This document shows positions 1 through 5,887 of a stretch of 6,423 nucleotides of DNA, in pieces. The first letter of the stretch is position 1; each line of letters begins with the position of its first letter. Below the pieces are notes generated by a model that searched no databases, had not been told where the DNA came from, and saw nothing but the letters and a program-made list of their open reading frames with translations. The position numbers and the translations under genes were made by a program. Location of the stretch: the NCBI GenBank assembly GCA_050734915.1, contig JBOHUX010000135.1:1-6423 (forward strand), written 5' to 3'. The stretch comes from JBOHUX01 sp050734915. Its GTDB lineage: Bacteria > Chloroflexota > Dormibacteria > Dormibacterales > Dormibacteraceae.

Positions 1-1
1 G

Positions 2-442
2 GCGCAGGTCGGGGACGCGATCGGGAGGGGTGCCCGGCTCGCATTCGGCGGCGGGCGCCCCGAGGGAGCCGCCTACGACGGCGGCAACTACATCAACCCG
101 GCGATCCTGATCGACGTGCCGGAGGGCACCCGGATGACCACCGAGGAGGTCTTCGGGCCCGCGCTGCCGGTCTTCCGGATCAAGGATCTCGATGAGGGGC
201 TCCGGAAGGCGAACGACTCTCCCTTCGGACTCGGATCGTCGATCTGGACCCGGGACATGGCCAAGGCTTACCGGGGGGTCAACGAGCTGGAGGCCGGCTA
301 CACCTGGGTCAACGCGCTCCAGATCGCCTACGACGAGCTGCCCTTCGGCGGCGTCAAGGAGTCGGGATTCGGCAAGGAGCACGGCGTCGAGGCCTTCCTC
401 GAGTACACCGAGCAGAAGTCGGTCGTCTTCGGCGGACTGTGA
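2..442 (+). CDS. Aldehyde dehydrogenase (NAD(P)+-dependent), C-terminal part; 5' end outside window
   Basis: The last 146 codons of an ALDH-superfamily enzyme, which oxidises an aldehyde to a carboxylate with NAD(P)+ in the cytoplasm. Visible landmarks are the NYINPAIL strand, the cofactor-ribose motif EEVFGP (bases 143-160), the SPFGLGSSIWT segment, and the C-terminal oligomerisation part with LPFGGVKESGFGKEHG and a final EYTEQKSVVFGGL. The catalytic Cys and general-base Glu lie upstream of the window and cannot be checked. The frame is open from base 2, so the GTG at 116 is an internal codon and not a start. It ends in TGA at a normal ALDH C-terminus. The overall pattern resembles betaine-aldehyde or hydroxymuconic-semialdehyde type ALDHs, but the substrate cannot be assigned. 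It lies 46 bp upstream of the DsbA-like gene on the same strand, probably in one transcript. Confidence 0.95.
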   Translation, partial: AQVGDAIGRGARLAFGGGRPEGAAYDGGNYINPAILIDVPEGTRMTTEEVFGPALPVFRIKDLDEGLRKANDSPFGLGSSIWTRDMAKAYRGVNELEAGYTWVNALQIAYDELPFGGVKESGFGKEHGVEAFLEYTEQKSVVFGGL

Positions 443-492
443 GGGTGGGAGGCGGGAGGATGCTGACGCGGCGCGGACCCGAGGCGCCATGA
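439..492 (+). other. Possible short leader ORF linking the ALDH and DsbA-like genes
   Basis: In the 46-bp gap a short reading frame runs either from GTG at 439, overlapping the ALDH stop as GTGA, or from ATG at 460 (10 codons). It ends in TGA at 490-492, overlapping the ATG of the DsbA-like gene as ATGA. A good Shine-Dalgarno sequence GGGAGG (447-452) sits 7 nt before ATG 460, whereas the DsbA-like ATG at 489 has only GAGG (481-484) at 4-nt spacing. The peptide from 460 would read MLTRRGPEAP and matches no family I know. It may be a device for translational coupling, or chance in GC-rich DNA. I infer coupling only weakly. Confidence 0.25.
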
Positions 493-1103
493 CGGGGCGG
501 GCGGCGGCCGTCGAGCTGGTCGTCTTCTCGGACTACGTCTGACCCTTCTGCTACATCGACTCGGTCCGGGTCGACGAGCTGGAGCGGGAGGGTCGGGTCG
601 CTGTCACCTGGCTGCCCTACGAGCTGCACCCGGAGGTGCCGGTCGAGGGACGGCTTCGCGATGAGTCCCTGCCCCCCGAGCATCTGAGCCCGGTCGAGGG
701 CGCGGTGGCGAGGATGGCCGAGGAGGTCGGGCTGACCATGCGAACCCGAAACCGCCGCATCAACACCCGCCCGGCGCTCGCCGCGGCCGAGTTCGCACGC
801 GACCAGGGCCGCTATCCGGAGATGCACGGGGCGCTCTTCCGAGCCCACTGGGAGGGCGACGGCTGGCTCGATTCGGTGGACGACCTGGCTCGGATCGGCG
901 CCGGGTGCGGCCTCGACCCCGAGGCGCTCCGCCGGGCCCTCGCCGGCGGCGCCTACCTGGAGCGAATCGACGGCTGGCGCGCGGAGGCCACCCGGCTCGG
1001 CATCGACGCCATCCCCGCCCACATCTTCGGAGGCCGGCTGCTGGTCCTCGGCGCCCAGCCCGCGGGGGTGTTCGAGGAGGCGCTGGAGCGCCTCGGCGGC
1101 TGA
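489..1103 (+). CDS. DsbA/FrnE-family thiol oxidoreductase, predicted selenoprotein (Sec at TGA 540-542)
   Basis: A 204-residue thioredoxin-fold protein of the DsbA/FrnE (COG2761-like) family if TGA 540-542 is read as selenocysteine. The frame is identical before and after the TGA. Residues 8-17 (VELVVFSDYV) form the first beta strand, then Sec18-Pro-Phe-Cys21-Tyr-Ile replaces the family's Cys-Pro-Trp/Phe-Cys-Tyr-Ile. The helical insertion follows, with the family pattern NTRPALAAAEFARDQGRYPEMHGALFRAHW, then GLDPEALRRAL, then the cis-proline loop IDAIPAHIF (Pro176) and a final helix. Length is normal for the family. There is no signal peptide, so it should act in the cytoplasm. Only one other cysteine is present (Cys140), and I see no second CX4C motif like that of Deinococcus FrnE. 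ATG 489 is the only plausible start; GTG 636 would remove the redox site. TGA is a true stop in neighbouring genes, so the recoding is local. Alternatives are a sequencing error or a fresh nonsense mutation, but the exact active-site position and the hairpin at 550-579 argue against these. Redox partner and substrate are unknown. Confidence 0.88.
540..542 (+). other. UGA codon predicted to encode selenocysteine (residue 18)
   Basis: The TGA lies in the slot of the N-terminal, attacking cysteine of the DsbA/FrnE CxxC site, giving U-P-F-C. The downstream frame continues for 187 codons with full family similarity. Sec replacing a catalytic Cys is the usual arrangement in bacterial redox selenoproteins. 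Confidence 0.85.
550..579 (+). promoter_or_regulatory. Bacterial SECIS element (predicted)
   Basis: The mRNA just after the UGA can fold into a hairpin. The upper stem has 7 pairs, 556-562 (UCGACUC) with 568-574 (GGGUCGA), one of them a U-G wobble. The apical loop is GGUCC at 563-567. Below an A555-C575 mismatch and a bulged A553 the stem continues with 554-576, 552-577, 551-578 and 550-579. The first loop G lies 20 nt after the UGA. Known bacterial SECIS elements sit inside the coding region just after the UGA, with a short stem and a small loop beginning with G; the E. coli fdhF loop also carries GGUC, at a similar distance. SelB would bind this loop. I folded it by eye, with no energy calculation. 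Confidence 0.78.
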
Positions 1104-1110
1104 GCTCAGC
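1099..1110. repeat. Perfect 12-bp palindrome spanning two convergent stop codons
   Basis: GCTGAGCTCAGC is its own reverse complement. It contains the TGA of the DsbA-like gene (1101-1103, +) and the TGA of the amidase (1106-1108, -), leaving only 2 bp between the two genes. No U-tract follows on either strand, so it is not a classical intrinsic terminator. It may be coincidence. Confidence 0.45.
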
Positions 1111-2266
1111 TCCTCCAGGCGGTCTCCAGCGCGTGGGCGACCCGGATCACACCCGCCTCGTCGCCGATGTGCCCGATCACCTGGATCCCGACCGGAAGGC
1201 CGGATGCCGGCGCCGGGATGCAGACGACCGGCTGGCCGGTGGCGTTGAAGGCGCGGGTGAAGCGGGCCAGCGGCTCCCGGGTGTGGGGGGCTCCGATCGG
1301 CGGGGCGACCTCGGCAGTGGCGGGCAGCAGGAGCGCGTCCCAGCCGCGCATGGCCGCCTCCGCCTCGGACCGGACCCGGTCTCGTTCTCGCAGCGCCGCC
1401 AGATAATCCACGGCCGGGATCGCGAGGCCGCGCACCAGGCGCTCCAGGACAGCGCCGTCGCCGTAGCCGTGGCGACAGCTCTCGACCCAGTGCCGGTGGT
1501 AGTGGCTGGCCTCCGGCATCATGATGCCGTTGCTGACGTCGTTCATCCGCGCCCGGTCGGGGAAGGGGATCTCGGGCAGCCCGTCGCCGACCCGCCGCCA
1601 GGCGGCCTCGGTCTCGCCGTCCAGGCCCGTCACCCAGCCGGCGGGCACCGCCAGCCGCAGCGCCGAGAGCGAGGCGGCTCCTCCCGGCACCAGGCCCGTC
1701 CGCCCTGACATCAGCTCCAGCGCCGCCGCCGCCGTGCTCACGTCGGTCGCCAGCGGACCCAGGGTGTCGAGGCTCGGGGAGAGGGGGACCACGCCCGTGG
1801 TCTCGATCAGCCCCATGGTGGGCTTGATGCCGACCACCCCGCACAGGGCGGCCGGGATCCGGATCGAGCCGCCGGTGTCGGTGCCGATCGCCCAGTCGCA
1901 CATGTCGGTGGCCACGGCCACCGCGGAGCCCCCCGACGAGCCCCCCGCCACGCGTGCCTCGTCACGCGGGTTGAGCACGTCGCCGTGAATCACGTTCTCG
2001 CTGGTGACGCCGTACGCGAACTCGTGGAGGTTGGTCTTGCCGACCATGACACAGCCGCGCTCGCGGAGGCGGCGGATGACGGGCGCATCCTCCCGGGCAG
2101 GCTCCGAGGGCAGGAGGCGACCACCGGCGGTGGTGGCGACGCCGCGGACGTCGATCAGGTCCTTGACGGCGACCACCGTGCCCGGGCCCGATTCCCCGGT
2201 CACCGAGATGAACGCGTGGAGGCGGGTGAGCCCGGCGATGCGGGCGCGGGCTTCTTCGATCCTCAC
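1106..2266 (-). CDS. Amidase-signature family hydrolase
   Basis: A 386-residue serine amidohydrolase of the amidase-signature family, which cleaves a carboxamide to acid plus ammonia or amine. The Ser-cisSer-Lys triad is visible: Lys35 in VVAVKDLIDV, cis-Ser110 in the GGSSGGS motif, and nucleophile Ser134 in GTDTGGSIRIPAALCG. It then shows GIKPTMG and, near the C-terminus, LLLPATAEVAPPIG and FNATGQPVVCIPA...GLPVGIQVIG, all typical of the family. Many members are 450-500 residues, so this is a compact version with a short N-terminal helix. The start is GTG 2266, chosen because it overlaps the coxG stop as GTGA (translational coupling) and the family similarity begins there. The same frame stays open upstream to 3001, but that part is a shadow of coxG. 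No signal peptide is present, so it should be cytoplasmic. It could also be annotated as a GatA-like or allophanate-hydrolase-like protein, but without GatB/C nearby a catabolic amidase is more likely. The substrate is unknown. Confidence 0.92.
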   Translation of the reverse strand: MRIEEARARIAGLTRLHAFISVTGESGPGTVVAVKDLIDVRGVATTAGGRLLPSEPAREDAPVIRRLRERGCVMVGKTNLHEFAYGVTSENVIHGDVLNPRDEARVAGGSSGGSAVAVATDMCDWAIGTDTGGSIRIPAALCGVVGIKPTMGLIETTGVVPLSPSLDTLGPLATDVSTAAAALELMSGRTGLVPGGAASLSALRLAVPAGWVTGLDGETEAAWRRVGDGLPEIPFPDRARMNDVSNGIMMPEASHYHRHWVESCRHGYGDGAVLERLVRGLAIPAVDYLAALRERDRVRSEAEAAMRGWDALLLPATAEVAPPIGAPHTREPLARFTRAFNATGQPVVCIPAPASGLPVGIQVIGHIGDEAGVIRVAHALETAWRS

Positions 2267-2919
2267 CTGGGGGCCTGGGAGGAGCCTTTGAAGAGGCGCC
2301 GGATCCGCCCCCAGAGGACGGCCCAGAAGAGTGACAGCGCGTTGACCGGCGCCGCCGTGGCGGGAACCTTCTCGGGGGCGGCCGGGCCGGGCGGGGATGC
2401 CGAGCCGGGGGGTGAGTCCGCGATGCCGCCCGGCCCGGGTCCGTCCAGCCTGGGGTCCGTCGCCACCGCCTCCTGGGACTCCAACCGCTCCTTGATGCAG
2501 GCGGCCATCTGCCCGACCAGGCGCCGGGAGACGTCCTCCATGACGCCGCGGCCGAACTGGGCCACCCGGCCGGCGACCGTGTAGTCGGTGGCCAGCGTCA
2601 CCGTGGACCCCGAGCCGGATGCGGTCACGGCCATGGTCGTGGTCGCCCGGGCCGATCCCGGGCCGGTCGTCTCGCGGCCCTCCGCCTCGAGGGTGGCGGT
2701 GCGGGCGGCCTCGTCGCGGAAGGAGATGCGCGCGGTGCCGTTGTAGGCGACGGTGACCGGCCCCACCTTGATCCGGACGCGCCCCTGGAAGGTGGACGGA
2801 TCGACGAGGGCGGCCAGCTCGGCGCCGGGGACGCAGCCGACCACGCGGTTGACGTCGAGCAGGAACGCGTAGACGAGGTCCGGGTCGGCTCCCACTTCGA
2901 AGGCGTTCTCGATGTTCAA
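2263..2919 (-). CDS. coxG: CoxG-family SRPBCC protein (CO dehydrogenase subunit G-like) with C-terminal membrane-binding tail
   Basis: A 218-residue protein. Residues 1 to about 147 are a CoxG-type SRPBCC (START-like) domain: FEVGADPDLVYAFLLDVNRV, the CVPGAE motif (29-34), RVRIKVGPVTVAYNGTA, and the C-terminal helix with GRVAQFGRGVMEDVSRRLVGQ. A Pro/Gly/Ala/Ser-rich linker (about 155-192) leads to a hydrophobic stretch ALSLFWAVLWG (194-204) followed by basic RIRRLFK (205-211), which looks like a membrane-surface anchor. CoxG proteins are known accessory factors of Mo-hydroxylases and CO dehydrogenases, linked to membrane attachment and electron transfer to quinones. The start is TTG 2919, supported by GGGGAG at 8-nt spacing; the ATG at 2935 is out of frame. 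It is divergent from coxS and coupled to the amidase by a 4-nt overlap. Confidence 0.9.
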   Translation of the reverse strand: MNIENAFEVGADPDLVYAFLLDVNRVVGCVPGAELAALVDPSTFQGRVRIKVGPVTVAYNGTARISFRDEAARTATLEAEGRETTGPGSARATTTMAVTASGSGSTVTLATDYTVAGRVAQFGRGVMEDVSRRLVGQMAACIKERLESQEAVATDPRLDGPGPGGIADSPPGSASPPGPAAPEKVPATAAPVNALSLFWAVLWGRIRRLFKGSSQAPR

Positions 2920-3039
2920 CAGCTTCTCTCCCCATTCTCCGGTGCCGGGCCACGCGCGGAAGTGCTAATTTCTTGGCAGTCCGGTCCCCTGCCATCGGCA
3001 CGAACCGTGTCGCGCCTTCGATTCAAGAGGAGGATGCGC
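2920..3039. promoter_or_regulatory. Divergent coxG / coxSLM intergenic control region
   Basis: This 120-bp stretch separates the two divergent starts and must hold, or lie close to, the promoters for both directions. It contains the only AT-rich patch nearby (CTAATTTCTT, 2965-2974), a TTGGCA box at 2973-2978, an inverted repeat at 2974-2994 and a small dyad CACG-aac-CGTG at 2999-3009. I could not match a convincing -35/-10 pair of a known sigma factor on either strand, nor a sigma-54 GG-N10-GC spacing. Confidence 0.5.
2974..2994. repeat. Inverted repeat TGGCAG-N9-CTGCCA, candidate operator
   Basis: Two perfect 6-bp arms, 2974-2979 and 2989-2994, are separated by 9 bp, so their centres lie 15 bp apart. 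The repeat sits in the middle of the divergent control region, where a shared regulator could act on both transcripts. No regulator gene is visible in the window to pair with it. Confidence 0.35.
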
Positions 3040-3531
3040 ATGAAGCGTAAGGTAGCGCTCACCGTCAACGGGTCGCCCGCCGAGCACGAGGTGGAACCCC
3101 GGCTTCTGCTCGTCCACTACCTCCGCGATGTGCTGGGTTTGACCGGGACCCACATCGGGTGCGACACCAGCCAGTGCGGAGCGTGCACGATCCTGCTTGA
3201 CGGCAAGGCGGTGAAGTCCTGCACGCTCTTCGCCGTCCAGGCGGAGGGCGTCCAGATCAAGACCATCGAGGGCCTCGCCAGCGGGGACCGGCTGCATCCC
3301 ATCCAGGAGGCCTTCTGGAACGAGCACGCCCTGCAGTGCGGCTACTGCACGCCCGGCTTCATCATGGCCGCCGTCTACCTCCTGGAGCAGAATCCGCATC
3401 CGACCGACGACGAGATCCGTCGCGGCCTGGAGGGCAACCTGTGCCGCTGCACGGGCTACGTCAACATCGTGAAGGCGGTGAGGTCCGCGGCCGAGCAGAT
3501 GGGCGGCTCCGTGGCCGCCGGCTCCCGATAG
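3040..3531 (+). CDS. coxS: Molybdenum hydroxylase small subunit, 2x[2Fe-2S] (CoxS-like)
   Basis: A 163-residue iron-sulfur subunit of a xanthine-oxidase-family Mo hydroxylase. It passes electrons from the Mo site in CoxL to FAD in CoxM. The N-terminal plant-ferredoxin-like domain carries Cys41, Cys46, Cys49 and Cys61 (GCDTSQCGACTILLDG...SC). The helical C-terminal domain carries Cys100, Cys103, Cys135 and Cys137 (LQCGYCTPGFIMAA and GNLCRCTGYVNIV). All eight ligands are present and the length is normal. The start is ATG 3040, with AGAGGAGG (3026-3033) at 6-nt spacing. ATG 3034 directly abuts the Shine-Dalgarno, and GTG 2962 would add an unconserved extension through the control region. It is first in the S-L-M operon, 16 bp before coxL, with TAG as stop. 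No Tat signal is present, so the enzyme should be cytoplasmic. Confidence 0.97.
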   Translation: MKRKVALTVNGSPAEHEVEPRLLLVHYLRDVLGLTGTHIGCDTSQCGACTILLDGKAVKSCTLFAVQAEGVQIKTIEGLASGDRLHPIQEAFWNEHALQCGYCTPGFIMAAVYLLEQNPHPTDDEIRRGLEGNLCRCTGYVNIVKAVRSAAEQMGGSVAAGSR

Positions 3532-3547
3532 GGCGGGGAGGCACAAG

Positions 3548-5887
3548 ATGGCGGTCACCACCATGATCGGCGCTCGCATCCAGCGCCGTGAGGACCCTCG
3601 TCTGATCACCGGGCACGGCCGGTACGTGGACGACATGATCCAGAACGGGCTCGTCCACGCCGCGTTCGTGCGCAGCCCCCATGCCCACGCGCGGATCGCC
3701 CGCGTCGAGGTGGCCGGCGCCCTCCGGGCGGCGGGCGTCCTGGCCGTCCACACGGCCGCTGACTTCAAGGACGTCCTCGCCGGGGCGATGCCGGTGACCA
3801 ACTCCTTCGTGCCCGACAAGAAGCAGGCCCTGGGCTGGCGCTACGTCGCCGACGGGGAGGCAGTCTACCAGGGAGAGGTGGTCGCGATGGTGGTCGCGGA
3901 CAGCCGCTATCGGGCCGCCGACGCGGCGGCGCTGGTGGAGGTGGAGTATGAGCCGCTGCCGGCGGTGATCGACCTCGAGGCGGCGTTGGAGCCGGGCTCG
4001 CCGCGCGCCCATTCCGAGGGCCCCGACAACGTCGCCTGGGACTTCACGGTGGGCGACGACGTGGAGCCGCTCTTCGCCGAGGCGGACGTCGTCGTCAGGC
4101 GGCGGATCGTGCAGCAGCGGACGCTTGCCATGCCGATGGAGCCGCGAGTCACCATCGCCGACTTCTCCCCCTTCGAGGGTCGGCTCACGGTCTGGACCTC
4201 GAGCCAGGTTCCGCACTGGGTGCGGCTCTGCCTGGCGCTTGGCCTGGGCATGCCCGAGAGCCACGTGCGGGTGGTTGCCCCCGACGTGGGGGGAGGCTTC
4301 GGCAGCAAGATCCACATCTACCCCGAGGACTATCTGCTGGCGGCCGCCTCCAAGCGCCTCGGCCGGCCCATCAAGTGGGGCGAGACACGCAGCGAGAACG
4401 TGCAGGCGAGCCATCACGGACGGGATCAGATCTTCGACGCCGAGATCGCCGCCCGTCGGGACGGGACCCTGCTCGCGCTGAGGGTCAAGCAGACCCTCGA
4501 CTGCGGCGCCTTCACGAGCGTCTTCAGCTCCTTCCAGTGCTCCGCCTACGCCGTCGCCGGCGGCGCCTACGCATTCCGGGGCATCGCCTTCCACGGTGTC
4601 GGCGCCCTCACCAACAAGACGCCCACCGACGCTGTTCGTGGCGCCGGCCGGCCGGAGGCCACGCACACCGTCGAGCGCATGGTGGATCTCGTCGCCGGCG
4701 AGCTCGGCATGGACCCGGCCGAGCTGCGCCGCAAGAACTTCATCCGGGAGTTTCCGTACACCAACTACCTGGGCCTCCAGTACGACACCGGCGACTACGA
4801 GAAGTCGCTCCGCAAGGCGCTCGAGATCGCCGGGTACGAGGACCTGCGGCGGCGCCAGGCGGACCTGCGTGGCCAGGGCCGCCATCTGGGGATCGGGCTC
4901 TCGACCTGGATCGAGGCCTGCGGCTACGGGCCCAGCGCGGTCACCAGTGCCAACGAGCCGCTGGCGCTCGTCGAGACCTCGACCGTCCGCGTGCATCCGA
5001 CCGGCTCGGTGAGCATCTTCGTGGGCACCATGCCACACGGCCAGAGCCACGAGACGACCTTCGCGCAGATCGCCGCCGACGCCCTGGGCATCCCCTACGA
5101 TCAGATCGAGATCCGCTTCGGGGACACCGGGGACACCCCGTTCGGGTACGGGACCTACGGCAGCCGGAGCCTCCATGTGGGCGGCAGCGCGGTCCACATC
5201 TCCTGCCTCAAGGTGGTGGACAAGGCCCGCAAGATCGCCGCCAACGTCCTCGAGGCGGCCGAGGAGGACGTCGAGTTCGAGGCCGGCTCCTTCTTCGTCA
5301 AGGGGAGTCGCGATCGGGCCCGCTCGATGGGCGAGATCGCGCTCGCCGCCCACCGCGACGGCGTCCCCGCCGGCATGGAGCATGGGCTCGAGGCGACCAC
5401 CTACTACGACCCCAAGAACCTCTCCTGGCCCTTCGGCGCCCACGTCTGCGTGGTCGAGGTGGAGCCGGAGACGGGCTCCATCCGGCTCGAGAAGTACGTC
5501 GCCGTCGACGACTGCGGGACCGTGATCAACCCCATGATCGTCGAGGGCCAAGTGCATGGCGGCGTGGTGCACTCGATCGGGCAGGCGCTGTTCGAGGAGG
5601 TCAGGTACGACCCCACCAGCGGCCAGCTTCGCACGGGTTCGCTGCTCGACTACCTGATGCCGACCGCGGCCGAGATCCCGGAGCTCGTGACCGGCAGCAC
5701 CGTCACCCCGAGCACGGCCAACGAGCTCGGCACCAAGGGCATCGGCGAGGCGGGCACGATCGCGGCCTCCGCCGCCGTCATCAACGCCGTCTGCGACGCG
5801 CTCTCGCCGTTCGGCATCAAGCACGTGGACATGCCGGCCAGTCCGGACCGGATCTGGAAGATGCTCGCGGAGGCCAAGAAGTCATGA
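3548..5887 (+). CDS. coxL: Form II CoxL-like molybdenum hydroxylase large (catalytic) subunit
   Basis: A 779-residue catalytic subunit that binds the Mo-pterin (probably molybdopterin cytosine dinucleotide). It opens with the family signature IGARIQRREDPRLITGHGRYVDD. The first Mo-binding region holds GGGFGSK (248-254). The active-site loop reads AVRGAGR (362-368). The cofactor-binding region has PHGQSHETTFAQ (Gln499) and GTYGSRS, and the C-terminal GIGEAGTIAA carries the conserved catalytic Glu734. True aerobic CO dehydrogenases (form I) have AYxCSFR with a Cys bound to copper. That Cys is absent here, so CO is an unlikely main substrate; form II members usually read AYRGAGR, and the Tyr is replaced by Val here. 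Likely chemistry is hydroxylation of an N-heterocycle, aldehyde or similar carbon using water. The start is ATG 3548, with GGGGAGG (3535-3541) at 6-nt spacing. The stop overlaps coxM as ATGA. The gene name follows usual annotation and does not imply CO oxidation. Confidence 0.96.
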   Translation: MAVTTMIGARIQRREDPRLITGHGRYVDDMIQNGLVHAAFVRSPHAHARIARVEVAGALRAAGVLAVHTAADFKDVLAGAMPVTNSFVPDKKQALGWRYVADGEAVYQGEVVAMVVADSRYRAADAAALVEVEYEPLPAVIDLEAALEPGSPRAHSEGPDNVAWDFTVGDDVEPLFAEADVVVRRRIVQQRTLAMPMEPRVTIADFSPFEGRLTVWTSSQVPHWVRLCLALGLGMPESHVRVVAPDVGGGFGSKIHIYPEDYLLAAASKRLGRPIKWGETRSENVQASHHGRDQIFDAEIAARRDGTLLALRVKQTLDCGAFTSVFSSFQCSAYAVAGGAYAFRGIAFHGVGALTNKTPTDAVRGAGRPEATHTVERMVDLVAGELGMDPAELRRKNFIREFPYTNYLGLQYDTGDYEKSLRKALEIAGYEDLRRRQADLRGQGRHLGIGLSTWIEACGYGPSAVTSANEPLALVETSTVRVHPTGSVSIFVGTMPHGQSHETTFAQIAADALGIPYDQIEIRFGDTGDTPFGYGTYGSRSLHVGGSAVHISCLKVVDKARKIAANVLEAAEEDVEFEAGSFFVKGSRDRARSMGEIALAAHRDGVPAGMEHGLEATTYYDPKNLSWPFGAHVCVVEVEPETGSIRLEKYVAVDDCGTVINPMIVEGQVHGGVVHSIGQALFEEVRYDPTSGQLRTGSLLDYLMPTAAEIPELVTGSTVTPSTANELGTKGIGEAGTIAASAAVINAVCDALSPFGIKHVDMPASPDRIWKMLAEAKKS

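Noticed and set aside
540..542. TGA as a nonsense mutation making a pseudogene
   Set aside because: It falls exactly on the catalytic Cys codon, the rest of the gene is intact in the same frame, and a good SECIS-like hairpin follows at the right distance.
540..542. TGA read as Trp through a variant genetic code
   Set aside because: TGA ends five neighbouring genes at natural C-termini, and the family has Cys, not Trp, at this position.
636..1103. Short gene starting at GTG 636
   Set aside because: It would lack the first strand and active site of the thioredoxin fold; the coding similarity clearly continues upstream to ATG 489 through the TGA.
354..1901. 515-residue minus-strand frame across the ALDH, DsbA-like and amidase regions
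   Set aside because: Arg/Pro/Gly-rich shadow translation with no domain; it crosses three real genes in other frames.
1106..3001. 631-residue amidase with a long N-terminal extension
   Set aside because: The part upstream of 2266 is a low-complexity Arg/Gly-rich shadow of the coxG gene in another frame; amidase similarity starts near GTG 2266.
2962..3039. Earlier coxS starts (GTG 2962 or ATG 3034)
   Set aside because: GTG 2962 has no suitable Shine-Dalgarno and adds unconserved sequence; ATG 3034 touches the Shine-Dalgarno with no spacing. ATG 3040 has ideal spacing and gives the usual N-terminus.
3461..5824. 787-residue reading frame antisense to coxL
   Set aside because: The composition is a typical GC-rich shadow (Asp/Gly/His/Val/Leu rich, no recognisable domain), and the plus strand holds a fully conserved coxL.
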